Shown here piece after piece: positions 52,214 to 60,674 of a stretch of DNA of 64,000 bases. Position 1 is the stretch's first letter. Each line of letters begins with the position of its first letter. This DNA is from Mycobacterium sp. D16Q14. Its GTDB lineage: Bacteria > Actinomycetota > Actinomycetes > Mycobacteriales > Mycobacteriaceae. The stretch lies in the NCBI GenBank assembly GCA_002013415.1, contig MAEX01000011.1:1-64000 (forward strand). Direction: 5' to 3'. The notes below the pieces were generated by a model, which was not told the DNA's origin, made no database searches, and was given only the letters and a program-made list of their open reading frames with translations. The translations under genes and the position numbers were made by a program.

Positions 52214-53061
52214 GCGGTATCGACTTCACAACCCGGGATGACAGCGCATCGGTTCGTGGCACTGAACGCGCGTATGGTGCTGCGCTGGCTGCGCGACTCA
52301 CGGCGGCGATTCTGGAACTGGACGGTCAGCACACGCAGGAGAGCAATCGCCGTATCCTGCCCGACATCTTCTTCCGGCAAGCTGCCTTCAACGCCCAAAG
52401 GCATGGCCGCGCGGTCTCTTTGACCGATGCTTTCACCTACTGGGCGCCGATGACCGGGATGATGTACGAGAACGGTTCGGCGGATATACGTATCGGCGAT
52501 AAGACCGAGCGCCCCGATGGGTTCGTCATCAACACGGCAGTTGTCGCAGGCAGCGACCCGATCGCCCTTCTGACCCGCATCCATGCTTACTCAGAGGAAG
52601 GGTTGTTGGTCGCGGGAATGGATCGATCCTGGCTCGCGGGAATCATCGACGTCGGACTGCAGGCACACATCCTGCGCGATAAGGCCGGGTGGGAGAGTGC
52701 CGCCGAACTGCTCCGGGCAGACAGTCGCAGCCCCGCGCTCATCACCATTAGTCAAGGCATGTCCCTTTCCTGGCTGCAAGGCGCCGCAGCTGGCTTCTAC
52801 GCCGACGGCCAAAGCGACCAAGAGCGTTGGGCAGCCGAGAAGGCCTTCGAAGCGCTTTCCGGGGGAGAGCAGTGGGACCGCTCCATCAGCGCACTTCTGG
52901 AGGAGCGCCGCCCAGACGCGAGCTGGTGGCTCATGCTCGACCCGGAGACGTTTCACAAGCCCTCACACCTGGAGCTGCTTACAGCATTCGGCGCGATCGA
53001 AGCCGACAACGAAGGCCAGAGCGCCGCGAAGGCCGAGCGGGCTGAAAGAGCGATGCAATGA
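52210..53061 (+). CDS. Hypothetical protein
   Basis: 283 residues from ATG 52210 (ATGA overlap, AAGGAG upstream). Globular, mixed composition; SDPIALLTRIHAYSEEGLLV and MSLSWLQGAAAGFYADGQSD are typical segments. Not recognised. The 4-bp overlap with the following gene suggests a joint function. Confidence 0.6.
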   Translation: MSGIDFTTRDDSASVRGTERAYGAALAARLTAAILELDGQHTQESNRRILPDIFFRQAAFNAQRHGRAVSLTDAFTYWAPMTGMMYENGSADIRIGDKTERPDGFVINTAVVAGSDPIALLTRIHAYSEEGLLVAGMDRSWLAGIIDVGLQAHILRDKAGWESAAELLRADSRSPALITISQGMSLSWLQGAAAGFYADGQSDQERWAAEKAFEALSGGEQWDRSISALLEERRPDASWWLMLDPETFHKPSHLELLTAFGAIEADNEGQSAAKAERAERAMQ

Positions 53062-53282
53062 CCGACCAGCTTCCCGCGCAGTGGGATCCGCAGCCCCTCG
53101 CGGTGGCCCTGGAGTTGATGGCCGCTTCGGGGCCGGCGGAAGGTCGCGTGTCCTTCGATTTCGGATCCGCCGGGGCCGTGGGGCTCAGTCTGCATCTGGA
53201 CCCCACCAAGCTCAGCAGAGAGGTCTCTGATGGACTTCTCGCCCAGATCGCGCAGCTGTCGCTATTGGCGGCCGGCTCGTAG
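53058..53282 (+). CDS. Small hypothetical protein
   Basis: 74 residues (TDQLPAQWDPQPLAVALELM ... SFDFGSAGAVGLSLHLDPTK). Not recognised; ATGA overlap with the preceding gene. Confidence 0.55.
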   Translation: MTDQLPAQWDPQPLAVALELMAASGPAEGRVSFDFGSAGAVGLSLHLDPTKLSREVSDGLLAQIAQLSLLAAGS

Positions 53283-53299
53283 AGCCCAGACAAGGGCCG

Positions 53300-53749
53300 A
53301 TGAACATGCGTGAGTTGGCCGTTGAAGTGACGCGCCTGGATTCTGGCTGGATCATCCGTATACCGAAGAATGGTCTGGAGTCCAGTCGCTTGGAGGTGAA
53401 CCCGGTCTTCCTCGATGCCGCTCAGTTGGCAGCTGGGACTTCTGATCGGGGTGCTGAAACTCCCGCGGCTGGATGCGCCAGCGAGGGGAGAGCCCGACAC
53501 CCACTGAAATCGCTGAGCAGCGCGCGAGCGCCGGTCTGGACATGTTGGCGAATTCAGCTGTGCTGCAACTTGCTACGGGATACAAGCTGGTGTGCCGAGT
53601 CGGGTTCGGGACCATCAAGGCACTCGGTAAGGAGCACAAGTTCGACAGGTTCTGGTTCGTGGCCCCAATCATCACCGACTGCACCACCGCCCCGGGATGG
53701 ACACCGCCCACGATCGACCTGGCAACCGTTGAACGATTCATGCCGGTGA
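53300..53749 (+). pseudogene. Probable frameshifted gene, 5' part
   Basis: The first 58 codons look coding (MNMRELAVEVTRLDSGWIIR, LESSRLEVNPVFLDAAQLAA), then the frame turns into Ser/Arg/Cys-rich sequence while a protein-like frame takes over at 53473. This suggests one gene broken, or joined, by a frameshift near 53450-53480. A sequencing error is possible. Confidence 0.4.
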
Positions 53750-53802
53750 TGCAGGTAGTCACTGCAGCGTGTCGGGTAGCGCGCAATGGGGCGCCCTCAT
53801 AG
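53473..53802 (+). CDS. Hypothetical protein (possibly 3' part of a frameshifted gene)
   Basis: 109 residues (TPTEIAEQRASAGLDMLANS, FGTIKALGKEHKFDRFWFVA, TIDLATVERFMPVMQVVTAA). Not recognised. It either starts at ATG 53473 or continues the gene from 53300 after a frameshift. Confidence 0.5.
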   Translation: MRQRGESPTPTEIAEQRASAGLDMLANSAVLQLATGYKLVCRVGFGTIKALGKEHKFDRFWFVAPIITDCTTAPGWTPPTIDLATVERFMPVMQVVTAACRVARNGAPS

Positions 53803-53835
53803 GCTCCGAAGCAGTCAAACGAAGGGGCGCCATCC

Positions 53836-55110
53836 GTGACCACTGTTCCAGCGGAAGCCGGGTACCCGCAAGGGTTCAGCAACACTGTGAGGCGCATCCG
53901 TGAACGAATATTGCGCGTCTCGGCGGATGAACTTGTCGAAGCTGAGCCGAACTTGAACGTAGAAGCGATCCGAGCTATGGAGTCAAACGCTGGCGTTTCA
54001 GTCGGGAAGCAATGGGTGTATGACTATGACTCCGCGATCAGAGTGCTACGGCCACATGTCGGACCTAATCTCATCGCGTCGGCCGCGATCGCGAATTACG
54101 AAGACGGTGAAAAAGAGACAGAAATAGGCCAGATACTTTCAGACAAGCCCCGCGGCTTGGCAGCGGTGCAGATTGGTCTATCGGTTCAGGACCGGCATGA
54201 GGTCAACGCGACTAGCTGCACGTTGTTCGCCGAATACGGACCTTTGTCGGGTAACGAGCTGGCCTTCGCGGCTGACACTTTCACAACCCTCGCCACGCGG
54301 TATGCAGGATGGGTTTTCGTCGGATGGCGGCATACCCAGAGCGGCAAACCACTCTTCGGGATAGCCAACCGCTGGCACAAGCTCATCCATGATTGGCGGT
54401 ATGAGACCGATGCCGACATTTTTCATGTCGGGGTGCCTGCGGGATTACAGCAACCGAGCAGCCCATTTCTACTCGTAGACCCGATCCAAGGCATCACACA
54501 GTTCGATGAAGCGTGGCGTTGCGCTATAGAGCTTGGAGCAACCCCGGCCGAAGGGGTGCTCGTTGCATGGGCAATCCTGGCGGCGAACCGGCAAACAGCC
54601 CTTTCAGCCTTGGCGAACTGGGGGGCCGTTGACCGGGGTGGTGCGGAGGCGATCTCGTCCGCGCTTAGTCAAGAAGACGACTCGCCAGACCCCGCGAACA
54701 TCCCCGATCCTGAACAAATTTTGGCTGCAGGAAGAAGATTCCTTGGCCCTTGGCTGACCACGTTCGAATTGAGTCGACGCGAACCCCAGATCGATTACAC
54801 CACTAGGGATTTGATAATCAGCCGACGACATGACCCTGATAGCGTTCGGAAGTCATCGCGACAAGATCCAGACAGCGAAACTCCGACCCTCTGGTCAACG
54901 CTCGTTATTTACGATGACGAGACTTTGAGGGCACTGCCCCTCGCGCTTGCTAAGAATCAGCCCGCGATAGATTTGCGGCCCGACGGATTCACATTGGCAT
55001 ATCGATCGCCTGGCCCGGAACTTGTGGAGTGGATGCCCAGCGGAGCGCCCAATCGAATCCTCGTACGCGGGTTCGACGGGGACTGGACCCCAGTGCAGGT
55101 GGCCAAGTAA
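53836..55110 (+). CDS. Hypothetical protein, HTH-like N-terminus
   Basis: 424 residues from GTG 53836. The start (FSNTVRRIRERILRVSADEL ... IRAMESNAGVSVGKQWVYDY) looks like an XRE-type HTH; the rest is unknown (GWVFVGWRHTQSGKPLFGIA, EGVLVAWAILAANRQTALSA). The codon use is lower in GC than that of its neighbours, so recent acquisition is possible. Confidence 0.6.
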   Translation: MTTVPAEAGYPQGFSNTVRRIRERILRVSADELVEAEPNLNVEAIRAMESNAGVSVGKQWVYDYDSAIRVLRPHVGPNLIASAAIANYEDGEKETEIGQILSDKPRGLAAVQIGLSVQDRHEVNATSCTLFAEYGPLSGNELAFAADTFTTLATRYAGWVFVGWRHTQSGKPLFGIANRWHKLIHDWRYETDADIFHVGVPAGLQQPSSPFLLVDPIQGITQFDEAWRCAIELGATPAEGVLVAWAILAANRQTALSALANWGAVDRGGAEAISSALSQEDDSPDPANIPDPEQILAAGRRFLGPWLTTFELSRREPQIDYTTRDLIISRRHDPDSVRKSSRQDPDSETPTLWSTLVIYDDETLRALPLALAKNQPAIDLRPDGFTLAYRSPGPELVEWMPSGAPNRILVRGFDGDWTPVQVAK

Positions 55111-55475
55111 CTGGCGAGTGTTTGCGCGAAGCTTGGGGCAGCTGTGTGGGGGTTGTCGATCCAGTCGGCAGGGTTTGGATGTGTCCATGCGCCGCTGTGA
55201 TTATCGCCCTCGGCGATGGCCTGAACATCGGTCACCGGCGCCTGGTAGAAATGGATCGCACCTGAGCAGGGGTCGAGTTCGGAGACATCGACGGCCTTGA
55301 GAACGCCTTCGAAACCATGTATCTGCGTTTCCTTCCGGGAGAGTTCGCGCAGATGCCCATCCGCCGCTAGCGAGAGGGCGAATCCACCGAAGTCGCCTTG
55401 ACGGTTCTCTAAAATGGAGAATATAGTTGAGTGTGTGAGCGCAGCTGTCGTCACCCACCAGGGCCGAAGGTTCAC
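54957..55475 (-). pseudogene. Possible decayed minus-strand gene
   Basis: Between 55111 and 55405 the minus strand reads like protein (GFALSLAADGHLRELSRKET, SGAIHFYQAPVTDVQAIAEG) with a DUF3846-like flavour, but there is no good start downstream of box 6 and its end runs into the convergent plus-strand gene. Best viewed as a remnant. Confidence 0.3.
55405..55421. promoter_or_regulatory. Operator palindrome, box 6
   Basis: TTCTCTAAAATGGAGAA, 14 bp before GTG 55435 of the zinc-finger gene. The ATG at 55414 lies inside the box and is therefore an unlikely start. Confidence 0.68.
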
Positions 55476-56148
55476 GGTGGAAAGCTATGTCGATCCGCAT
55501 CCGGGCAAAGCTGCCTCCGATCGCATCCGTTGGAGCGAGACTTGTGGTCGCTGCGGCGGCACGGGCATCTTCACCTGGTGGACTCATGCAGGAAAAGCCG
55601 GCGGAACGTGCTTTGGCTGTTACGGCGATGGCCGTATAGAGCGCAGCCGGTCGGTGTCCTTACTCCGCCGCGAAGCGCGCCTCGAAGCACTGTTTCGCGA
55701 GCATGGCCAGCAGCTCGCCGACGAAGAAGCTGCCGCTGCGGAAGCTGCCGAATCTATTCGCCGCGCAGACGAGTTGGCGCAGGCGTGGGATGCGGCACAC
55801 GCCGAGCAGACACGCCGCGCGGCGCTCAACAACACTCCGGCGGGCGTCGAAGGGGAGCGGTTGCGCGATCTCGATGCCGTGGTCACCGTGTCGGCTGGGT
55901 TCGAACGCATCGGGTATACCGGACACACGGAGTACGTGAAGATCGTGGTGTTCACTCTCGATTCAGGACAGGTGCTCAAGTGCATGGGGACGGCGCAAGG
56001 GCTGTACGAGGTTGCCCGTGGTGATCGAGTGAAGCTCACCGGAACCGTCAGTGGAACCGGCATGTATCACGGCCAGCTGCAAACCGTGCTCCAACGCCCG
56101 AAGATCATCGTGGTCGAGCGTGCCGACACCGAAGATGGGGACCGATGA
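55435..56148 (+). CDS. DnaJ-type zinc-finger protein
   Basis: 237 residues from GTG 55435. CGRCGGTG and CFGCYGDG (residues about 38-65) form one CxxCxGxG zinc unit as in the DnaJ cysteine-rich domain. A long charged helix follows (EEAAAAEAAESIRRADELAQ) and a beta-rich OB-like C-terminus (EYVKIVVFTLDSGQVLKCMG, RGDRVKLTGTVSG). Mycobacteriophages encode similar proteins of unknown role. First gene under box 6; ATGA overlap with the next. Confidence 0.75.
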   Translation: MSAAVVTHQGRRFTVESYVDPHPGKAASDRIRWSETCGRCGGTGIFTWWTHAGKAGGTCFGCYGDGRIERSRSVSLLRREARLEALFREHGQQLADEEAAAAEAAESIRRADELAQAWDAAHAEQTRRAALNNTPAGVEGERLRDLDAVVTVSAGFERIGYTGHTEYVKIVVFTLDSGQVLKCMGTAQGLYEVARGDRVKLTGTVSGTGMYHGQLQTVLQRPKIIVVERADTEDGDR

Positions 56149-56729
56149 CGCGGAAACCGGAAGACGCTGTCATCGAAGCGATTAACGCGCTCGAAGCTGA
56201 GGATCTGGTTGATCGTCAGCTGGTGGCCGGCGAGACAACGAAGCCTTCGATACCCCTGTGTCGCTGTGGGGGAACGTGGCACGGCCTACCTCGTAACGGG
56301 TGCCCAGGCAGTCATGAAGCCGGGGAGTTCGAACCAGCGGCCGCTCGAACTGGAGTAGCAGTCGTCGACGAGCACTATGTGCTGAACAATGTGCGTCGCG
56401 GCCTGCTGCAAACCATTCCGAGCACCTTTGCGGTCTACCCACCTCCCGCCGATCGCGAATCTTTCCTGCGCCAATTCAACGCCGAGGTACACCGAATCGC
56501 CGTCGCAGCGGCGGCGGCTAGGCCCGCAGCGGCAGATTTCATGGGCACCAGCGGCTATGACTCGCCGCTGGCGAGGCTTTTGTCGGAGGGGCGCAGTCTG
56601 CGCATTCCGCACCAGCCCCAACTAAGCGGGCTGGCGGTCAACACAGAGATCACGCAACCGGAAATAGATGAACGGCGCGAGTTGCGGCGTAGGCGGTTCG
56701 GGAGACTGTTTCGCCTGCATTCGCTGTAA
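56145..56729 (+). CDS. Hypothetical protein with Cys motif
   Basis: 194 residues. LCRCGGTWHGLPRNGCPGSH near residues 38-57 is a short Cys/His motif that resembles one in several actinobacterial phage proteins; the rest is helical (FLRQFNAEVHRIAVAAAAAR) with a basic C-terminus. Not recognised further. Confidence 0.58.
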   Translation: MTRKPEDAVIEAINALEAEDLVDRQLVAGETTKPSIPLCRCGGTWHGLPRNGCPGSHEAGEFEPAAARTGVAVVDEHYVLNNVRRGLLQTIPSTFAVYPPPADRESFLRQFNAEVHRIAVAAAAARPAAADFMGTSGYDSPLARLLSEGRSLRIPHQPQLSGLAVNTEITQPEIDERRELRRRRFGRLFRLHSL

Positions 56730-56807
56730 CCAGGCGCTTTCGGAACGTTCGCCACGCCGGAGGTCGATGACGCACCACGGGGCGCTGTTCCATGCTCAGC
56801 TTGGTGG

Positions 56808-57605
56808 ATGGAAAACAAGCCAGGAAGACGCGCCGACGTACACATGTGGGTCACCAGCCACCAGTACGGCTCTGGCACTGCGCGGATTCAGGGGTTTCAC
56901 GATCGGGACGGGCGCGACATCGCGCTGATCACGCTACGAGACGGGGATGTCGACCCGGGCCCCGATTTAGCCGCCGCGGAGTACCGCACGTGTGCGTGGC
57001 GGGAGTTTTTCCCGGAGTCACTTCACCCGCCGATCATGATTTTCAATCTGCTGGGGTCGAAGGCATCTTTCGATGCGGAACGGGAGATCATCACGACTGA
57101 TTTCGATTCCGACGGAAGGTATCTGGGATGGGCGGATATTTCCCAGTATGACCTGATTGTCTTGAATCAGCTTGGAGCCGAGTGGGATGAAGGCGCTGGA
57201 TTCGTTCCGCCGCAAGACCCCAACGTCACGCAGCTGGAGGTTCTCCGAACGGTTGCAGTTTGCGAACTCCCGACTGGTGATCTGTTTCGCGACATGGCCG
57301 ACTACATGACCGTGGATTGGGCAGCCGCCGTGTCGGTGGCCCTGGAGTGCCTATCGTCCGGATCGCGCTTCCCGCCGGAACTTCCGACGCATGTCCCGCG
57401 TGACATCGCGCGGGCTGCTCAGTCGTTCTGGCGCCGCCCCATCAAACTCATTGTGGAGTCGGGCGAACCACCGCGGTTCAATAATGGACAGCACCGCGCT
57501 GAAGCACTGCGCCGGCAGAACGCAGCTATCGCGATCATGCTCGACACGCGGCTGATGGATTCAGAACCGCTTGCAGGCGAGATCAAGCTCGTCAGGGAGC
57601 TGTAG
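56808..57605 (+). CDS. Unknown protein with NGQHR motif
   Basis: 265 residues. The C-terminal RFNNGQHRAEALRRQNAAIA is like the NGxHR helix of ParB/Srx-type and DUF262-type domains that act on DNA. The N-terminal part is unknown (AAEYRTCAWREFFPESLHPP). A related motif (GNGRHRMTWM) occurs in the protein at 60675. The 15-mer TGACTGTCACGTCCC follows the stop at 57615. Confidence 0.55.
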   Translation: MENKPGRRADVHMWVTSHQYGSGTARIQGFHDRDGRDIALITLRDGDVDPGPDLAAAEYRTCAWREFFPESLHPPIMIFNLLGSKASFDAEREIITTDFDSDGRYLGWADISQYDLIVLNQLGAEWDEGAGFVPPQDPNVTQLEVLRTVAVCELPTGDLFRDMADYMTVDWAAAVSVALECLSSGSRFPPELPTHVPRDIARAAQSFWRRPIKLIVESGEPPRFNNGQHRAEALRRQNAAIAIMLDTRLMDSEPLAGEIKLVREL

Positions 57606-57677
57606 CCCTGGACGTGACTGTCACGTCCCAGTGAGGTAAGTGCCGGAGGTCTTCGATGCGGCGCCTAGCCTGCGAGA

Positions 57678-59075
57678 TCAGTACCCGGTATACCCGCCGG
57701 TTTCCATGTACGCCCGCAACGGCTCTAGCAGGAACCCACCCACAATGTCTTGGTTGCGCACCAGCAGCATCCTTCCGGCACCCTCCCAGCCCGCCGATGG
57801 GAGCATGTCGGCAGCGTCATAAACGAGCCTGATCGCATCCTCATAGGTCGGTTGTCCGGTCAGCAGCACAGTCGAGCACAGCTGTCGCCAGCGAGGCGGG
57901 AACATTGTTTCGCTGTCCAGCGCGAAGGTGACCAGTACCGAATGGATGCCTAGCTCGCGCCCCACGGACAGGATGTCGGCAACCAAGCTTCCGGACTCCT
58001 CTCTCTGCGCGGTGTCGAAATCAGCTCGGAGCACGTCATCGAGCACCAGCAGCATCGGCACCGCGCCGATGGGCTGAAGTCGACGAAGTTCCAACTCCGC
58101 GTGCACAGATCGCAGCTTTTCAAGGATGGCGGCCGGGTTGTGCCTGCCATCCACATGGCTGACCTTCCAGCCTGAAACTGAGGCGTATCGCAGCAACCCC
58201 TGGGCCAGTGTTGACTTGCCACGGCCTGGACCACCGAAAACCAGCAACGGCCCATCGACAGCGGGGTTGTAGGTGACCGCCTCACCATCGGGCCCGACGC
58301 CGAGGGGGAATGCGACGTGGACACGATCCGCCTCGTCGAGTGGCGCTAGTGGCGGGTATCCCAGTGGCGCGGGAAGAGCGCATAGCTCGTGCTCGGCGCG
58401 GATCGCGATGTTCCTGCGCGGCTCGTCGTCCGGGTCCGGATGGTTGTGCTCCTCGGTGCACGTGAGCGGATCGCCGAGGCCGTCGAAATGGAAGTGATTC
58501 GGCAGCGACGAATCGAACTTCGCTGCCGACGTTGTTGCCTGATCGCGGCTCGGCGCCCATCTCTTCGGGTCCCATAGCTTTCGCGTAGGTGTGCGCTCAA
58601 GTTGGGTGGCCTTCTCCAGCAGTACTTCAGCGACCGATCGCAGCTGCATGAGACCTTCGCGGACGTACACACCGCGGCTCTCGCCCTCGATGACGATCAC
58701 GTCGCCGGGCCGGGCGTCTGTCACTGCAATGGGTATGGCTGATGATGGTGTGCCGTCAACATTGCGGAAGAACTCGGCTTCGTCTGGAATCTCGACCAGG
58801 ACCGCCCCGAAGGGGTACACCTTGCCGGTTCCGGCAAGGCCGCCGATGCCGCTATGAGGACCACCAGCCTGTGCATATTCATCGAGCACGAAGCTGATCG
58901 GCGCTTCACCGATGTTGTCCTGTGGCAAGAATTTGAGGGGCTTGGCGCAAAACACGTTCGCCGGGGCGTCGATGACTGCTCGGGCGAAAATTCGGGCGTT
59001 GCGAAGGGTGAAGTCGGGACGCGCGTGCTTGAGCGCTTTGGCCAGTATTTCGGTGCGATTGGTTGCAGAAGCCAT
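57678..59075 (-). CDS. FtsK/HerA-type ATPase with intact P-loop
   Basis: 465 residues from ATG 59075 with GGGAGG upstream. The ATPase core: LLVFGGPGRGKSTLAQGLLR (Walker A), SHVDGRHNPAAIL, AVPMLLVLDDVLRADF (Walker B), DILSVGRELGIHSVLVTFA and LCSTVLLTGQP. Layout matches the defective ATPase at 47650. Such small FtsK/HerA-like proteins are found with ESX loci and conjugative plasmids. Binding of DNA or of ESX components is possible. The N-terminal 270 residues have no clear homology. Confidence 0.75.
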   Translation of the reverse strand: MASATNRTEILAKALKHARPDFTLRNARIFARAVIDAPANVFCAKPLKFLPQDNIGEAPISFVLDEYAQAGGPHSGIGGLAGTGKVYPFGAVLVEIPDEAEFFRNVDGTPSSAIPIAVTDARPGDVIVIEGESRGVYVREGLMQLRSVAEVLLEKATQLERTPTRKLWDPKRWAPSRDQATTSAAKFDSSLPNHFHFDGLGDPLTCTEEHNHPDPDDEPRRNIAIRAEHELCALPAPLGYPPLAPLDEADRVHVAFPLGVGPDGEAVTYNPAVDGPLLVFGGPGRGKSTLAQGLLRYASVSGWKVSHVDGRHNPAAILEKLRSVHAELELRRLQPIGAVPMLLVLDDVLRADFDTAQREESGSLVADILSVGRELGIHSVLVTFALDSETMFPPRWRQLCSTVLLTGQPTYEDAIRLVYDAADMLPSAGWEGAGRMLLVRNQDIVGGFLLEPLRAYMETGGYTGY

Positions 59076-59357
59076 GAGAGGAAACCTCCCTTTCCGTCGA
59101 GCGGTGCGTCCCCGGCCCGCGTCCGCCACGAAAAGGGGGACAGCAGTGCAGAACGCGACCTTCACGAGGTTCTTCAGCCCTTAGGACTCTCGTCAGCCGC
59201 CGCCGGGGAGCGGAGCTGGTCGAGAGTCCAGGCGTGGGAGCCGTTCTGGCCCCACTGCGGTGGAAAGTACCCCTGAATTCGAATCGGACCTAACCGGGCG
59301 AACCGACACTCGATCGGCGTGTCGCACGATGGGTTGAGGTGTCATCGAGTGCGTGTA
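59076..59357. other. Intergenic region with hairpin
   Basis: About 280 bases without a gene. GGACTCTCG at 59184-59192 pairs with CGAGAGTCC at 59221-59229. Divergent promoters for the ATPase gene and the box 7 operon must lie here. Confidence 0.45.
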
Positions 59358-59374
59358 TTCTCTAAAATAGAGAT
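59358..59374. promoter_or_regulatory. Operator palindrome, box 7
   Basis: TTCTCTAAAATAGAGAT, 23 bp before ATG 59398. Followed by ACATACATTGGAAGG, which provides the ribosome site of the small operon. Confidence 0.7.
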
Positions 59375-59397
59375 ACATACATTGGAAGGCGCCGACT

Positions 59398-59583
59398 ATG
59401 GAACTGTGTGCGTTAGCCGTTGAGAACGGATTCACCCTGAACTCATCGCCCCTCGAAATCGCCAGCATCGCTGGGAAATTGGTGGATGAGTACAGGTATC
59501 CCCAGTCTGTGTACGACACGACGAGGTCGTTGATGCGAATCCAGCGCGAGGGCAGAATCAAGGAGCAGGCTGGTGCGGCATGA
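59398..59583 (+). CDS. Small hypothetical protein
   Basis: 61 residues (MELCALAVENGFTLNSSPLE ... YPQSVYDTTRSLMRIQREGR). Helical. Not recognised; may be a small HTH-type protein. First gene under box 7, ATGA overlap with the next. Confidence 0.6.
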   Translation: MELCALAVENGFTLNSSPLEIASIAGKLVDEYRYPQSVYDTTRSLMRIQREGRIKEQAGAA

Positions 59584-59828
59584 GTCACCTTGTCGAGAAG
59601 CGGGCTGACGAATACCGCCTACACCTAGCAGGTTTCGACGACCCTTGTATCGCCTACGCGAAGCAGGTTGGCGGTGACGCCAGCGACGAGTCGGAAGGCT
59701 GGCGGATCCACCCCGAAGGAATTGCCGAACACCTGGACGGCTTCGTGGTTGGCAATGAGGTCGACGCATTGGCCGTCCTCAAGGTCATCGGACATACCTA
59801 CGAGGCAGGTGGCGGGGGATTGCAATGA
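59580..59828 (+). CDS. Small hypothetical protein
   Basis: 82 residues (HLVEKRADEYRLHLAGFDDP ... WRIHPEGIAEHLDGFVVGNE). Not recognised. Coupled to the 59398 gene. Confidence 0.55.
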   Translation: MSHLVEKRADEYRLHLAGFDDPCIAYAKQVGGDASDESEGWRIHPEGIAEHLDGFVVGNEVDALAVLKVIGHTYEAGGGGLQ

Positions 59829-59853
59829 CCGGGGATCGAACACCGGAGTTGGC

Positions 59854-60012
59854 GTGAACGACGCATACGCCGCTGAGCGTGAAGAGGCACGCGCGACTCG
59901 TTTCTCACTGGCGGAGAAGGACCGTGTCCCAAGACATCCGCATGCGGATCTCGGGATGTGCGGGGACATAGACGATGCAATCACGGACGGTAGGGACAGC
60001 TTGGACCGCTAG
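59854..60012 (+). CDS. Small hypothetical protein
   Basis: 52 residues from GTG 59854 (VNDAYAAEREEARATRFSLA ... DIDDAITDGRDSLDR), strongly charged. Preceded by an 11-codon frame that starts inside the 59580 stop. Not recognised. Confidence 0.42.
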   Translation: MNDAYAAEREEARATRFSLAEKDRVPRHPHADLGMCGDIDDAITDGRDSLDR

Positions 60013-60066
60013 CCGGTTGCGCGCCTCAGCGACTCCGATCCGTCAACTCTCCCTACCGTCCGGCCC

Positions 60067-60645
60067 ATGGTCGACTTTCTGCTGCATCCCGTGGTGCCGT
60101 TGGCGCTGCTCGTGGTGTGGGCGATGGTCTGGCGGCACCAGCGCAAGACGCCGCCAGTTCTGCCGGCGATGGACCGTTCGCGCGCCCGTCCCGGCGACCT
60201 CTCCCGGGGCGGGTCGGCCGCGACATCCAAAACCGAGCAGCGAGTGCGTGACGTCATCGAGAAGGCCGGGTACCGCACCTATCCGCAGGGCACGCTGATG
60301 TGCATGGGGCATGACAGCGCGGGCAAGAAGCGCTTCTTTACCCCAGACATACTGCTGCGCAAGCCCTTCGCTGTTGTCGAAGTCGATCCGGCGCATTGGC
60401 ACGGATCCCCCGACAAGATTGCCGAAGACGTCATGCGTAACCGTTTCTACGCCAGTCGCGGACTGCGAGTGATCAGAGTGCGTATCGCCGGGACGCAGGC
60501 CCTGAGCCCCAACGATGTTGTGATCCCCGAGTCCGACTTCGATGCAGCCAGGCACGGCACAGCGGTGCTGCGCGCCGTGGCGTCGGCCAAGATGCTGCCT
60601 TCAACCTTCTGGCAGTCATCGGGCCAGCAGCGGCGGGGGACATGA
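60067..60645 (+). CDS. Membrane-anchored Vsr/DUF559-like nuclease
   Basis: 192 residues. The N-terminal helix (LLHPVVPLALLVVWAMVW) is a membrane anchor. Residues 55-140 fit a PD-(D/E)XK very-short-patch-repair fold: KTEQRVRDVIEKAGY, FTPDILL (Asp), FAVVEVDPAHWHGSP (Glu and His) and GLRVIRVRI. Free Vsr proteins repair G-T mismatches; a membrane-tied form suggests attack on incoming DNA or a transfer role (inference). Convergent with 60675. Confidence 0.75.
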   Translation: MVDFLLHPVVPLALLVVWAMVWRHQRKTPPVLPAMDRSRARPGDLSRGGSAATSKTEQRVRDVIEKAGYRTYPQGTLMCMGHDSAGKKRFFTPDILLRKPFAVVEVDPAHWHGSPDKIAEDVMRNRFYASRGLRVIRVRIAGTQALSPNDVVIPESDFDAARHGTAVLRAVASAKMLPSTFWQSSGQQRRGT

Positions 60646-60674
60646 CATCCCCTAAGCGCGAGTGGATCCCGACT

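Noticed and set aside
53352..53897. 181-residue minus-strand open frame
   Set aside because: Lies opposite the plus-strand operon and reads as Arg/Ser/Pro shadow.
3987..59374. SOS (LexA) boxes
   Set aside because: The TTCTCT...AGAGAA palindromes do not match the mycobacterial LexA consensus with GAAC/GTTC half-sites.
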